A DNA stretch of 64,000 nt from Aquimarina algicola (GTDB lineage: Bacteria > Bacteroidota > Bacteroidia > Flavobacteriales > Flavobacteriaceae): assembly GCF_006443095.1 (NCBI RefSeq), contig NZ_VFWZ01000005.1, positions 310,001-374,000 on the forward strand. Reading direction: 5' to 3'. The position numbers were made by a program, and so were the translations under genes. Positions 46,485 through 55,487 of the stretch are shown here, one piece after another. The notes beneath the pieces are model-generated. The model did no database searches. It worked only from the letters and a program-made list of their open reading frames with translations, and had not been told where the DNA came from. Position 1 is the stretch's first letter, and each line of letters opens with the position of its first letter.

Positions 46485-46602
46485 AAGTTATGAATTTATA
46501 TGAGTTAAAAATGATCTCAAAAGTACTTTTTTTGAATTGAAATATTCCTAAATGTATTTAAAAAAACCTTGTGACATTATGACATTTATTCAAAAATGGC
46601 AG

Positions 46603-46610
46603 TACTTTTG
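46603..46610 (+). promoter_or_regulatory. -7 promoter element for grpE-dnaJ
   Basis: TACTTTTG matches the Bacteroidota -7 consensus and lies about 43 bases before the grpE ATG. A repeated TGACATTATGACATTT just upstream (46572-46587) could be a regulatory site. No CIRCE element was recognised. Confidence 0.55.
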
Positions 46611-46652
46611 CTTCGTCAAAACTGAAAAACGTATTAAAAAGGTACAGGTTAC

Positions 46653-47210
46653 ATGAGTAAGAAAAGTAAAAACGCTGAAGATGTAAAGGATCAAGTCGAA
46701 GAAGTACTTGAAACTACTATTGAATCAGAAGATCAAGAAAAAGCAGAAGACAAAGAAGTTGATATAGAAACACAATTGAAAGAAGAATTAAGTAAAGAAA
46801 AGGATAAATTTCTAAGACTTTTTGCAGAATTTGAAAATTATAAAAAACGTACTTCAAAAGAGAGATTAGAATTATTTAAGACAGCAAGTCAGGATGTAAT
46901 GCAATCGATGTTGCCGGTTTTAGATGATTTTGACAGAGCTTCTAAAGAAATAGAAAAATCAGAAGATAAAAACCTTACCAAGGGAGTTGAGTTGATTCAT
47001 AATAAATTAAAAGAAACACTTAAGAACAAGGGGTTGGCAGAAGTAGAAGTTAATGTTGGAGATGCTTTTAATGCAGATGATCATGAAGCTATTACTCAAA
47101 TTCCTGCTCCTAGTGAAGATTTGAAAGGTAAGATTGTTGATATTATCGAAAAGGGATATAAACTAGGTGATAAGGTTATCCGTTTTCCAAAAGTTGTAAC
47201 GGGTCAATAA
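46653..47210 (+). CDS. grpE: Nucleotide exchange factor GrpE
   Basis: GrpE releases ADP from DnaK. The 185-residue protein has an acidic, disordered N-terminus (about 1-50), the long dimerising coiled coil (about 50-110, with DKFLRLFAEFENYKKRTSKE) and a C-terminal beta domain with GDAFNADDHEAITQIPAP and GYKLGDKVIRFPKVVTG, all standard. dnaJ begins 6 bases after its stop. dnaK is not in the window. Confidence 0.97.
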   Translation: MSKKSKNAEDVKDQVEEVLETTIESEDQEKAEDKEVDIETQLKEELSKEKDKFLRLFAEFENYKKRTSKERLELFKTASQDVMQSMLPVLDDFDRASKEIEKSEDKNLTKGVELIHNKLKETLKNKGLAEVEVNVGDAFNADDHEAITQIPAPSEDLKGKIVDIIEKGYKLGDKVIRFPKVVTGQ

Positions 47211-47216
47211 AAGATT

Positions 47217-48329
47217 ATGAAGGAAGATTTTTACGACATACTAGGGATTAGCAAAAATGCTACTGCATCTGAAATTAAAAAAGCGTATCGCAAAAAAGCG
47301 ATAGAATATCACCCTGATAAAAATCCGGGAGATAAATCTGCTGAAGAAAAATTTAAGAAGGCTGCAGAAGCATACGAGATATTAAGCGATCCAGATAAGA
47401 AAGCACGTTATGATCAATTTGGTCACCAAGCATTTGAAGGTGGCGGATTTGGTGGCGGTGGCGGTATGAATATGGATGACATATTCAGCCAGTTTGGTGA
47501 TATATTCGGCGGCGGATTTAGTGGATTTGGAGGATTCGGCGGTGGCGGAGGTCGCCAGCGTAGAGCCAAAGGAAGTAATCTGCGTATTCGGGTTCGACTT
47601 ACTTTAGAAGAAATTGCTAATGGAGTCGAAAAAAAGATAAAAGTAAAACGTAAAATTCAAGCTCCCGGAACTACTTACAAAACATGTTCTACCTGTAATG
47701 GTACCGGGCAAGTAACCAGGATTACGAATACGATTTTAGGAAGAATGCAAACTTCTTCTCCATGTACTACTTGTGGAGGATCAGGGCAAATGATTGATCA
47801 TAGGCCTAGTGATGCAGATGCTCAGGGATTAAAAGTGACAGAAGAAACAGTAAGTATTAAGATACCACCAGGAGTAGAAGATGGAATGCAATTAAAGGTG
47901 TCCGGAAAAGGAAATGAAGCACCGGGCCAGGGAATTGCAGGAGACCTTTTAGTCGCTATAGAAGAACTAGAACATGTAGAGTTACAGAGAGAAGGAAATA
48001 ACCTGCATTATGATTTATACATTAGTTTTTCTGAAGCTGCTCTTGGTACATCTAGAGAAATTGATACAGTATCCGGAAAAGTTCGGATTAAAATAGAAGA
48101 AGGTGTACAAAGTGGTAAAATTTTAAGACTTAGAGGTAAAGGGATACCAAGTCTTAATGGATATGGTAAAGGAGACTTATTAGTTCATGTAAATGTATGG
48201 ACCCCCAAAACCCTAAACAAAGAACAACGAGAGTTCTTTGAAAAAATGTCACAAAATGACCATTTTAAACCAAATCCTGATAGTGGTGAAAAATCATTTT
48301 TTGAAAAAGTAAAAGATATGTTCTCTTAA
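47217..48329 (+). CDS. dnaJ: Chaperone DnaJ with a reduced zinc-binding domain
   Basis: DnaJ delivers clients to DnaK and stimulates its ATPase. The 370-residue protein has a J domain (about 1-70, HPD at 32-34), a Gly/Phe-rich linker (about 78-118) and the two C-terminal beta domains (about 125-340). The zinc region contains only two C-x-x-C-x-G-x-G repeats, CSTCNGTG (157-164) and CTTCGGSG (183-190), which correspond by position to repeats 2 and 3 of the four in E. coli DnaJ. Repeats 1 and 4, which make up zinc site I, are missing. From memory this seems typical of flavobacterial DnaJ. It is co-transcribed with grpE. Confidence 0.95.
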   Translation: MKEDFYDILGISKNATASEIKKAYRKKAIEYHPDKNPGDKSAEEKFKKAAEAYEILSDPDKKARYDQFGHQAFEGGGFGGGGGMNMDDIFSQFGDIFGGGFSGFGGFGGGGGRQRRAKGSNLRIRVRLTLEEIANGVEKKIKVKRKIQAPGTTYKTCSTCNGTGQVTRITNTILGRMQTSSPCTTCGGSGQMIDHRPSDADAQGLKVTEETVSIKIPPGVEDGMQLKVSGKGNEAPGQGIAGDLLVAIEELEHVELQREGNNLHYDLYISFSEAALGTSREIDTVSGKVRIKIEEGVQSGKILRLRGKGIPSLNGYGKGDLLVHVNVWTPKTLNKEQREFFEKMSQNDHFKPNPDSGEKSFFEKVKDMFS

Positions 48330-48398
48330 TCCAAAGAGATATGATTTTTATCATAATAATCATATAAATTCTATAATCTTTTGATTAAGAAAAATTCG

Positions 48399-48488
48399 TA
48401 TATTTGGATCATCACTACATTTAGTGATAATTTTTCTTTTTCATAGCAATTTTTTTCCCATCCTTATTTTTGTAAGGGTGGGTTTTGT
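48399..48488 (+). ncRNA. Tandem terminator hairpins with a possible small RNA promoter
   Basis: A TATATTTG -7 element (48399-48406) precedes a hairpin ATCACTA-CATT-TAGTGAT (48410-48427) with a T-rich tail and a second hairpin CCCATCCTTA / TAAGGGTGGG (48457-48466, 48473-48482) followed by TTTTG. At the least the two hairpins end grpE-dnaJ. Together with the promoter element they could make a small RNA of about 80 bases. Confidence 0.45.
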
Positions 48489-48621
48489 TTTTTGAAATAT
48501 ATCATGATGTTTTAAAAAACAGTATTAAACTATATGTTTAAGAATTATTTTGCTAGATTGAGCATCTAAATTTAGATTTATTTATTATCAATAGTATGGA
48601 TCGTAACTATATTTTCGAGAT

Positions 48622-49551
48622 ATGTCAAATCTTCTAGAGGTACAAGGAGCGACAAAGCAATTTGGAAACTTTACAGCACTCCAAAATGTATCTATAGAAG
48701 TGCCTCAAGGAAGCATTTTTGGTTTACTTGGTCCCAATGGAGCCGGTAAAACTACTTTGATTAGAATTATAAACCAAATTACACTGCCGGATCATGGAAG
48801 TGTCTATTTAGATGGGCAAGCTTTACAACCAATACATATTAAGGATATAGGATATTTGCCAGAAGAAAGAGGTCTGTATAAATCAATGAGAGTAGGAGAA
48901 CAAGCACTTTATCTTGCCCAACTTAAAGGGTTGAGTAAGGCAGAAGCAAAAAAACGATTACAATACTGGTTTGATAAATTCGATATTACGCATTGGTGGA
49001 ACAAAAAAATTCAAGAGTTATCAAAAGGAATGGCTCAAAAAGTACAGTTTATCGTTACAGTACTACACAACCCTAAATTATTGATATTTGATGAACCATT
49101 CAGCGGTTTTGATCCTATAAATGCAAATATAATTAAAGACGAAATTTTACAACTAAGAGAACAAGGAGCAACGATTATATTTTCTACTCATAGAATGGAA
49201 AGTGTAGAAGAATTATGTGATCATATTGCTCTGATTAATAAATCAAAAAAGATACTTGAAGGAAAAGTAACAAATATAAAAAGACAATATAAATCAAATA
49301 CTTTTGAGATTGGACTTTTGACAGATGACAATGATACAACCCTTTCTGTTCTAAAAGAGAAATTTGAAACTAATATAGCAGACTTCAAGGCAATTGATGA
49401 TCAGTTAAAAGTTAGGATCACACTAGATAACCAAACATCACCAAATCAACTACTACAATATTTAACTCAAAAAGGTCAAGTGTTACGGTTTAATGAAGTT
49501 ATCCCGGGAATAAACGAAATATTTATCAAAACTATCAAAGATAATGAGTAA
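48622..49551 (+). CDS. ABC transporter ATP-binding protein (NatA-like)
   Basis: This 309-residue ATPase has Walker A GPNGAGKTT (about 39-47), the signature ELSKGMAQKVQ, Walker B LLIFDEPFSGFDPI and the H-loop STHRMESV. After the nucleotide-binding domain, a C-terminal extension (about 220-309) resembles that of NatA-type sodium or drug exporters. Its stop overlaps the start of the permease gene by 8 bases, so the two form a translationally coupled ABC exporter. It heads a five-gene operon. Confidence 0.92.
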   Translation: MSNLLEVQGATKQFGNFTALQNVSIEVPQGSIFGLLGPNGAGKTTLIRIINQITLPDHGSVYLDGQALQPIHIKDIGYLPEERGLYKSMRVGEQALYLAQLKGLSKAEAKKRLQYWFDKFDITHWWNKKIQELSKGMAQKVQFIVTVLHNPKLLIFDEPFSGFDPINANIIKDEILQLREQGATIIFSTHRMESVEELCDHIALINKSKKILEGKVTNIKRQYKSNTFEIGLLTDDNDTTLSVLKEKFETNIADFKAIDDQLKVRITLDNQTSPNQLLQYLTQKGQVLRFNEVIPGINEIFIKTIKDNE

Positions 49552-50842
49552 TCTAAGGTTGATAATTAAGAGAGAATTTATAGCTCGCGTACGTAACAGA
49601 ACCTTTATAGTTATGACATTTTTAAGTCCTTTGATTGTTATTGGGATGGTTTCATTAATAGCATGGTTAGCTACTATAAATAGTGAAGGAGTTTATAAAG
49701 TAGCATTTGTAGATGAGACAGGTGCTTTTTATAAAGACTTTGTGAATTCTGAAACTACATACTATATCAATTATAGTGACTTATCTTTAGATAAAGCAAA
49801 AGATTCTGTTATCATCAAAGAATTTAATGGGTTACTATATATTCCTAATAAAAAAAATAACAGTGAGATTGCTAAGTCAGTTCAGTTCTATGTAGATGAA
49901 TCTCCAAATATTTCTATTCTAAATGATATCGAAAAGATCATTGCCAATAAATTGACTACTAATAATTTCAAAGAAAAAGGTTTAGATCTTAACGCAATAA
50001 GAAGCTCTGAAGCATTGGTAAATATAGAAATAGAAAATTTCTCTGGAGAGAAAACTTCAAAAATGTCGGGGTATATAAAAATGATTTTTGGAGGAGCTGC
50101 CGGGTACTTTTTAATGATGTTTATTATCATTTATGGTAATATGGTGATGAGGTCTGTGATTGAAGAAAAATCAAATAGAATTATTGAAATCATTATATCT
50201 TCTGTCAAACCCATGCAATTAATGCTGGGCAAGATTTTTGGAACTTCCTTTGCAGGGATTCTACAATTTATCATTTGGGTAATTTTGGGAGGAACTTTGT
50301 TATTTACTATTTCCTTTATTTTTGGTGCAGACCCTCAACCATTGTCAATAGAGCCTTCGATTACTGTTCAAGATGATTATCAACAAGACATTCAGTTAAT
50401 TATTCAAGATATTTTTAAACTTCCATTAGGAATTTTGTTGTCATCATTTCTTGTCTATTTTCTAGGAGGCTACTTTTTATATAGTGCAATATATGCAGCA
50501 ATAGGAGCAGCAGTTGATAGTGAGACGGATTCTCAACAATTTATGTTACCAGTTATTTTACCACTTATGCTGGGCATTTATGTAGGGTTCTTTTCTGTGA
50601 TAGAGAATCCACACGGTACAATATCTACTGTTTTTTCTATGATACCTTTGACTTCACCAATTGTAATGTTAATGCGTATTCCATTTGGAGTGCCATGGTG
50701 GGAGATATTGATTTCAATTTTATTATTGATAGGAAGTATTATCTTTATTATTTGGTTAGCTGGTAAAATATATAAAGTAGGTATATTAATGTATGGTAAG
50801 AAACCCACGTATAAAGAGATATTTAAGTGGATTAAATACTAA
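49544..50842 (+). CDS. ABC transporter permease (NatB-like)
   Basis: The protein has 432 residues with six or so membrane helices. One hydrophobic helix near the N-terminus (about 22-45) is followed by a large extracytoplasmic loop (about 50-170) and five or so helices in the C-terminal half (about 180-420). It resembles ABC-2/NatB-type permeases: MRSVIEEKSNRIIEIIISSV is the family signature region. It overlaps its ATPase gene by 8 bases. The transport substrate is unknown; sodium, cations or peptides are options. Confidence 0.9.
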   Translation: MSNLRLIIKREFIARVRNRTFIVMTFLSPLIVIGMVSLIAWLATINSEGVYKVAFVDETGAFYKDFVNSETTYYINYSDLSLDKAKDSVIIKEFNGLLYIPNKKNNSEIAKSVQFYVDESPNISILNDIEKIIANKLTTNNFKEKGLDLNAIRSSEALVNIEIENFSGEKTSKMSGYIKMIFGGAAGYFLMMFIIIYGNMVMRSVIEEKSNRIIEIIISSVKPMQLMLGKIFGTSFAGILQFIIWVILGGTLLFTISFIFGADPQPLSIEPSITVQDDYQQDIQLIIQDIFKLPLGILLSSFLVYFLGGYFLYSAIYAAIGAAVDSETDSQQFMLPVILPLMLGIYVGFFSVIENPHGTISTVFSMIPLTSPIVMLMRIPFGVPWWEILISILLLIGSIIFIIWLAGKIYKVGILMYGKKPTYKEIFKWIKY

Positions 50843-50854
50843 AGTAGAGATCTA

Positions 50855-51742
50855 ATGATGCAGGAAGAGATAACAGAACAAGTAAAAACAGTCATCCAAA
50901 AAAATGTTTGGGGAACGATACAAGAATTTTTAAGTTATGAGATTTTTCATTTTGGAGATGAGCATCCTATAGTACTGACCGTTGGTTTGTTATTATTTGT
51001 AGTCTTTACGCTCTTAATTACTTCTATTCTCCTCAAATTTTTTAGAAAAATTATAACCAAAAAACTCCGTCAGGAAGATCAGAGAAAATTTGAATCTGTT
51101 TTTTCGTTTTTAAAATACTTTGTTTATTTTATTGTTTTTTTTGGAACTTTAGACGGAATTGGCTTTAATATCAACGCAATATTTGCCGCGTCAGCTGCTT
51201 TGTTGGTTGGTGTTGGTTTAGCACTACAAACCTTTATTCAAGATATTTTATCAGGAATATTTATTTTTTTAGACAAAACAGTTCATGTAGGTGATATTAT
51301 AGAACTTGAGGATAAAGTAGGTAGAGTAGAAGAAATAAAACTTAGAACAACACGGGCTGTAACTATAGATAACAAAGTATTGATCATTCCCAATCATAAA
51401 TATATGTCGTCTTCTCTTTATAATTGGACCCAAAATGGTACAATAACAAGAGAATCTGTTAGTGTAGGAGTTGCTTATGGTAGTGATACACAATTAGTAA
51501 AAGAACTATTGATCAAAGCAGCATTATCAAATGAACACGTTTTAAAAATACCTGAACCATTAGTGCTTTTTACTGATTTTGCAGATAGTTCCTTAAATTT
51601 TAAACTTATTTTTAGCATCAATGACAGCTTTCAGGGGGCTATACCGAAAAGTGAAATTCGATTTGAAATTGATCGTCTATTTAGAGAACACAATATTAAT
51701 ATTCCTTTCCCACAAAGGGTAGTTACTATGACAAAAGAATAA
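50855..51742 (+). CDS. Mechanosensitive ion channel (MscS family)
   Basis: The protein has 295 residues. Two or three membrane helices (about 38-60, 85-105, 115-135) precede the MscS beta and alpha/beta domains. The pore-lining helix (AASAALLVGVGLALQTFIQD) has the Gly/Ala packing pattern, and the beta domain shows VHVGDIIELEDKVGRVEEIK and VLIIPNHKYMSSSLYNW, the standard MscS signature. It protects against osmotic shock or acts as a small-conductance channel. It starts 12 bases after the permease gene in a tight operon. Confidence 0.94.
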   Translation: MMQEEITEQVKTVIQKNVWGTIQEFLSYEIFHFGDEHPIVLTVGLLLFVVFTLLITSILLKFFRKIITKKLRQEDQRKFESVFSFLKYFVYFIVFFGTLDGIGFNINAIFAASAALLVGVGLALQTFIQDILSGIFIFLDKTVHVGDIIELEDKVGRVEEIKLRTTRAVTIDNKVLIIPNHKYMSSSLYNWTQNGTITRESVSVGVAYGSDTQLVKELLIKAALSNEHVLKIPEPLVLFTDFADSSLNFKLIFSINDSFQGAIPKSEIRFEIDRLFREHNINIPFPQRVVTMTKE

Positions 51743-51776
51743 TATAAATATGTAGAAAAGGAATAATATCCCCCAA

Positions 51777-52679
51777 ATGATGAAGAAAAAAAACGTAATC
51801 TTAATATGTATCTTACTTTGTATTTTTTTTAAAATAAGGTCTCAGGATACAGATTTAGCAAGGATAGAATACGCATACATCCCCCAGTCAGGCAGCGACA
51901 ATGTATATAGCCGTTTTAGGGCATCGTTTAATTATCCAATAAAATTGAAGGAAGAAGGATCTTATTTGGTGATTTCTCCACAATATAGATATAATAATCT
52001 GAAAATTGAAGATGGTTTATTATTTGAAGAGTCAGGAGATCTTAATGCTTTTCATACAATAGGTCTAGAATTAGGATATACGTTCAAATTAAAAAACAAT
52101 TGGCGGTTTGGAGCAAAGTTAGGAGGAGCAATATCTTCAAATTTTGAAGGGTCAGGTCTAGAAGCAGATGATCTTAGATATGCAGGGTCATTATATTTTG
52201 TAAAAAGTTATAAAGGTAAAAACTTACCAAAAACATCACGTCTAGTCATAGGTTTGCGATATGCAATACCGGCAAGTATTAATTTTCCGCTCCCAATTAT
52301 AAACTATTATAAACGATTTCATCCAAGTTGGTCATACTCTGTAGGTACACCAAAATCAAGTATTAAATATTTTTTTAACGAAAAAAATACAATACAGACA
52401 TTCGTTAGTTTAGATAATTTTTATGGTAATTTACAGAATAACAGAACATTTATAGATAGAGATGGGCAAACAAAAATAGCAGAAAATGCATCAATGCTTA
52501 CTATTAATGCAGCAGTAGGATATGAATATTATTTTACGGAACACTTATTGCTCTATACATATGCAGGATATACGTTAAGTAATGAAATTCGATTACGAGA
52601 TAATAATCAAGAGAATGTATTGATCATAAATGATAATAATACATTTTATTTTCGTAGCGGAATAAAACTAAAGATATAA
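51777..52679 (+). CDS. DUF6268 outer-membrane-like protein
   Basis: The product has 300 residues with a signal peptide (ending FKIRSQ). The mature part has alternating polar and hydrophobic residues and many Tyr/Phe, as in outer-membrane beta-barrels: LVISPQYRYNNLKIED, IGLELGYTFKLKNNWRFGAK, and the C-terminal FYFRSGIKLKI, which ends in a typical barrel strand. It fits the DUF6268 family. It shares one base with the start of the following regulator gene and lies in the same operon as the ABC exporter and MscS channel. Confidence 0.8.
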   Translation: MMKKKNVILICILLCIFFKIRSQDTDLARIEYAYIPQSGSDNVYSRFRASFNYPIKLKEEGSYLVISPQYRYNNLKIEDGLLFEESGDLNAFHTIGLELGYTFKLKNNWRFGAKLGGAISSNFEGSGLEADDLRYAGSLYFVKSYKGKNLPKTSRLVIGLRYAIPASINFPLPIINYYKRFHPSWSYSVGTPKSSIKYFFNEKNTIQTFVSLDNFYGNLQNNRTFIDRDGQTKIAENASMLTINAAVGYEYYFTEHLLLYTYAGYTLSNEIRLRDNNQENVLIINDNNTFYFRSGIKLKI

Positions 52680-53842
52680 TGGCAAAAATATTAGTAATAG
52701 AAGACGAATCAGCAATTCGAAGAGTATTAGTCAAAATTCTATCAGAAGAAAATAGTAAATATGAAGTTTTTGAAGCCGAAGATGGCTTGGTTGGTATAGA
52801 AAAGATAAAATCTGATGATTTTGATCTTATATTATGCGATATCAAAATGCCAAAAATGGATGGGGTAGAAGTATTAGAAGCAGTAAAAAAACTAAAACCA
52901 GAAATTCCAATCGTTATGATATCTGGTCATGGTGATCTCGATACTGCTGTAAATACAATGCGATTAGGAGCTTTTGATTATATCTCAAAACCACCGGATT
53001 TAAATCGTTTGTTGAATACTGTTCGTAATGCCTTGGATCGAAAAGAATTGGTAGTAGAAAACAAAATGCTTAAGAAAAAAGTCTCAAAAAACTATGAGAT
53101 GATCGGTGAGTCTAAAGCAATTACGGATATAAAATCTATTATCGAAAAAGTAGCAGCAACAGATGCAAGAGTTCTAATTACCGGACCTAATGGAACGGGT
53201 AAAGAGTTAGTGGCACACTGGATACATCAAAAAAGTGATCGCTCAAAAGGAGCTATGATAGAGGTCAATTGTGCTGCTATCCCCAGTGAATTAATAGAAA
53301 GTGAACTTTTTGGGCATGTAAAAGGAGCTTTTACATCTGCTAATAAAGATAGAGCAGGAAAATTTGAAGCAGCCAACGGTGGAACAATTTTTTTAGATGA
53401 AATTGGAGATATGAGTCTTTCTGCCCAAGCAAAAGTTTTGAGAGCTTTGCAAGAAAATAAAATTCAGCGAGTAGGAAGCGATAAAGATATAAAAGTAGAT
53501 GTTAGAGTTGTAGCAGCGACCAATAAAGACCTGAAAAAAGAAATTGCAGACAATAAATTTAGAGAAGATTTGTATCATAGATTGGCTGTAATACTCGTCA
53601 AAGTTCCACCTCTTAATGATAGAAGAGGAGATATCCCAATGTTGATAGAATATTTTGCTAAGAAAATTTCGGATGAACAAGGTTCGCCAACCAAAAAATT
53701 CTCTGCTAAAGCAGTCAAACAATTACAACAATATGATTGGACCGGTAATATTAGAGAGTTGCGTAATGTTGTTGAAAGACTTATAATTTTAGGTGGTAAA
53801 GAGGTAAGTGAAGAAGATGTTAAACTTTTTGCAGCAAAATAA
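52679..53842 (+). CDS. NtrC-like response regulator lacking a DNA-binding domain
   Basis: The protein has 387 residues. A receiver domain (about 1-120, Asp54 in LILCDIKMP) is followed by an AAA+ sigma-54-interacting domain (about 140-380) with Walker A GPNGTGKE (169-176) and Walker B GGTIFLDE (234-241). The loop that should read GAFTGA reads GAFTSA (216-221), and the chain ends at KLFAAK with no Fis-type HTH. GAFTGA contacts sigma-54, so loss of its last Gly plus absence of the HTH suggests reduced or different activity. It lies last in a five-gene operon; no histidine kinase is adjacent. Confidence 0.9.
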   Translation: MAKILVIEDESAIRRVLVKILSEENSKYEVFEAEDGLVGIEKIKSDDFDLILCDIKMPKMDGVEVLEAVKKLKPEIPIVMISGHGDLDTAVNTMRLGAFDYISKPPDLNRLLNTVRNALDRKELVVENKMLKKKVSKNYEMIGESKAITDIKSIIEKVAATDARVLITGPNGTGKELVAHWIHQKSDRSKGAMIEVNCAAIPSELIESELFGHVKGAFTSANKDRAGKFEAANGGTIFLDEIGDMSLSAQAKVLRALQENKIQRVGSDKDIKVDVRVVAATNKDLKKEIADNKFREDLYHRLAVILVKVPPLNDRRGDIPMLIEYFAKKISDEQGSPTKKFSAKAVKQLQQYDWTGNIRELRNVVERLIILGGKEVSEEDVKLFAAK

Positions 53843-53918
53843 TATTCGCTACGAATACTACCTTATTTGTAATCGATAGGTGCTACTTTGCGACAAAGTT
53901 GTTATATCCTTTTATGTA

Positions 53919-54437
53919 ATGAAAAAACTTTTATTTCTATTCTTATTGTCATATTCTATTTTTTCTTCTGCTCAATATGATCCCGGAGCGACCAATTATG
54001 GTTTGGTAGCCATCAAAAGTTTTGGTTTGGATAGCGAGGTAGGACTAGGGGCAAGAGTAGAATATGCATTTAATTGTTATACGACTTTTATGGGTGAGTA
54101 TAATCGTGCATTTGCTGTCGAAAGCAATGATGATTATAAAGGATTTAATGAACTAGCTTTGGGAGTAAATCTAATTCTCTTTAATTGGTATCCAACAACA
54201 ATTACTGCCGGGATGGGGTATATCGGTAATGATTCTGATTTTTTTGAAGAAATAGAAGACGATGCCTTTTTAGGCATCAGATCAGGAAACTTTAATCATG
54301 GCGCGCAAATAAAAATCAGAGCATTACATCAAGTATCTATTCCGATACATATTTTTGCAGAGCTCAATCTAAAAAGCCTAGGAAGAAGATACGATACTTT
54401 TTTAATTGGATTTAGCTATGATTTTTATGCTAGATAG
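53919..54437 (+). CDS. Secreted hypothetical protein
   Basis: The product has 172 residues from ATG 53919, chosen because it opens a signal peptide (MKKLLFLFLLSYSIFSSAQ); an upstream ATG at 53880 would add 13 residues before it. The mature part has a beta-barrel-like pattern of alternating residues with an acidic loop (EEIEDDAFLG) and ends SYDFYAR. It may be a small outer-membrane protein. No family is recognised. It is preceded by a 76-base spacer after the NtrC-like gene and stands apart from that operon. Confidence 0.7.
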   Translation: MKKLLFLFLLSYSIFSSAQYDPGATNYGLVAIKSFGLDSEVGLGARVEYAFNCYTTFMGEYNRAFAVESNDDYKGFNELALGVNLILFNWYPTTITAGMGYIGNDSDFFEEIEDDAFLGIRSGNFNHGAQIKIRALHQVSIPIHIFAELNLKSLGRRYDTFLIGFSYDFYAR

Positions 54438-54591
54438 GTACAATAACTTTTATCTTTTTTTAGAAAAAAAACAGTTCATACTCTCAAAAACCTCCTTTTT
54501 TTAAAGGATAATATTTTTTGATAGATACTACTTTTATGCAACCTCTAAGTAAAACTTTAGTATCTTTCAGAAGATAACACAAATCTTAGTC

Positions 54592-55470
54592 ATGAAAAAA
54601 ATAGACTACAAAGACTTCAGGGTAAAAGAAAATATAGATTTATCAAAAATTCCAACAAAAATTGATCTCGACGCAAGCGAAAAAAAGATAGAAAAAGAGT
54701 TAGAAGAGGTTAGAGAAAAATTAGGAAAACTTCAAGATACCCTATATGCACATGGTAAATACGCTGTTTTGGTCTGTTTACAAGGTATGGATACAGCAGG
54801 CAAAGATAGCTTGATCAGAGAAGTATTCAAGGATTTTAATACCAGAGGGATTATCGTTCATAGTTTTAAAGTACCCACTCCTCTTGAGCTTGGCCATGAT
54901 TATCTATGGCGTCATTATATAGCATTGCCACAACGTGGTAAATTTGGAGTATTTAATAGAACTCATTACGAAAATGTTTTAGTCACAAGAGTACATCCAC
55001 AATATATTATGGGCGAGAATATTCCCGCAATACATACAGTAGATGATATTAATGACGCATTTTGGGAAAAAAGATTTGAACAAATACGTAATTTTGAACA
55101 ACATATTGCTGATAATGGTACATTGATCTATAAATTCTATTTGCATTTATCCAAAGAAGAACAAAAATATAGATTATTAAGAAGATTAGAGAATAAAGAA
55201 AAAAATTGGAAGTTCTCGGCTGGTGATCTCAAAGAACGAAAACTCTGGTCAAAATATCAGGAATGCTATCAAGATGCGATCAACAAAACGTCGTTGCCTC
55301 ATGCGCCTTGGTATGTTATTCCGGCAGATGATAAACCTACTGCCAGATATATTGTGGCAAGAACATTGTATGATACATTAAAAGAGTACAAGGATATAGA
55401 AGAACCAGAATTAGATGAAGAAACCAAAGCAAATTTAGATTTATACAAACAACAATTAGAAAGCGAGTAA
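54592..55470 (+). CDS. Polyphosphate kinase 2 family protein
   Basis: The protein has 292 residues. PPK2 enzymes transfer phosphate between polyphosphate and nucleotides; this one resembles class III (AMP/ADP to ATP) or the PPK2_rel_1 group, but the class was not proven. Walker A is GMDTAGKDS (65-73). The lid and active-site region has PTPLELGHDYLWRHYIALPQ, and the Walker B position reads FNRTHYENVLVTRVH in place of the more usual FDRSWYN. It helps regenerate nucleotide phosphates from stored polyP. The M28 peptidase gene begins 17 bases after its stop. Confidence 0.9.
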   Translation: MKKIDYKDFRVKENIDLSKIPTKIDLDASEKKIEKELEEVREKLGKLQDTLYAHGKYAVLVCLQGMDTAGKDSLIREVFKDFNTRGIIVHSFKVPTPLELGHDYLWRHYIALPQRGKFGVFNRTHYENVLVTRVHPQYIMGENIPAIHTVDDINDAFWEKRFEQIRNFEQHIADNGTLIYKFYLHLSKEEQKYRLLRRLENKEKNWKFSAGDLKERKLWSKYQECYQDAINKTSLPHAPWYVIPADDKPTARYIVARTLYDTLKEYKDIEEPELDEETKANLDLYKQQLESE

Positions 55471-55487
55471 AAAGAATTCATATTATA

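Noticed and set aside
53393..53722. 109-codon minus-strand frame within the NtrC-like gene
   Set aside because: It lies opposite the conserved AAA+ motifs and has no start context or family.
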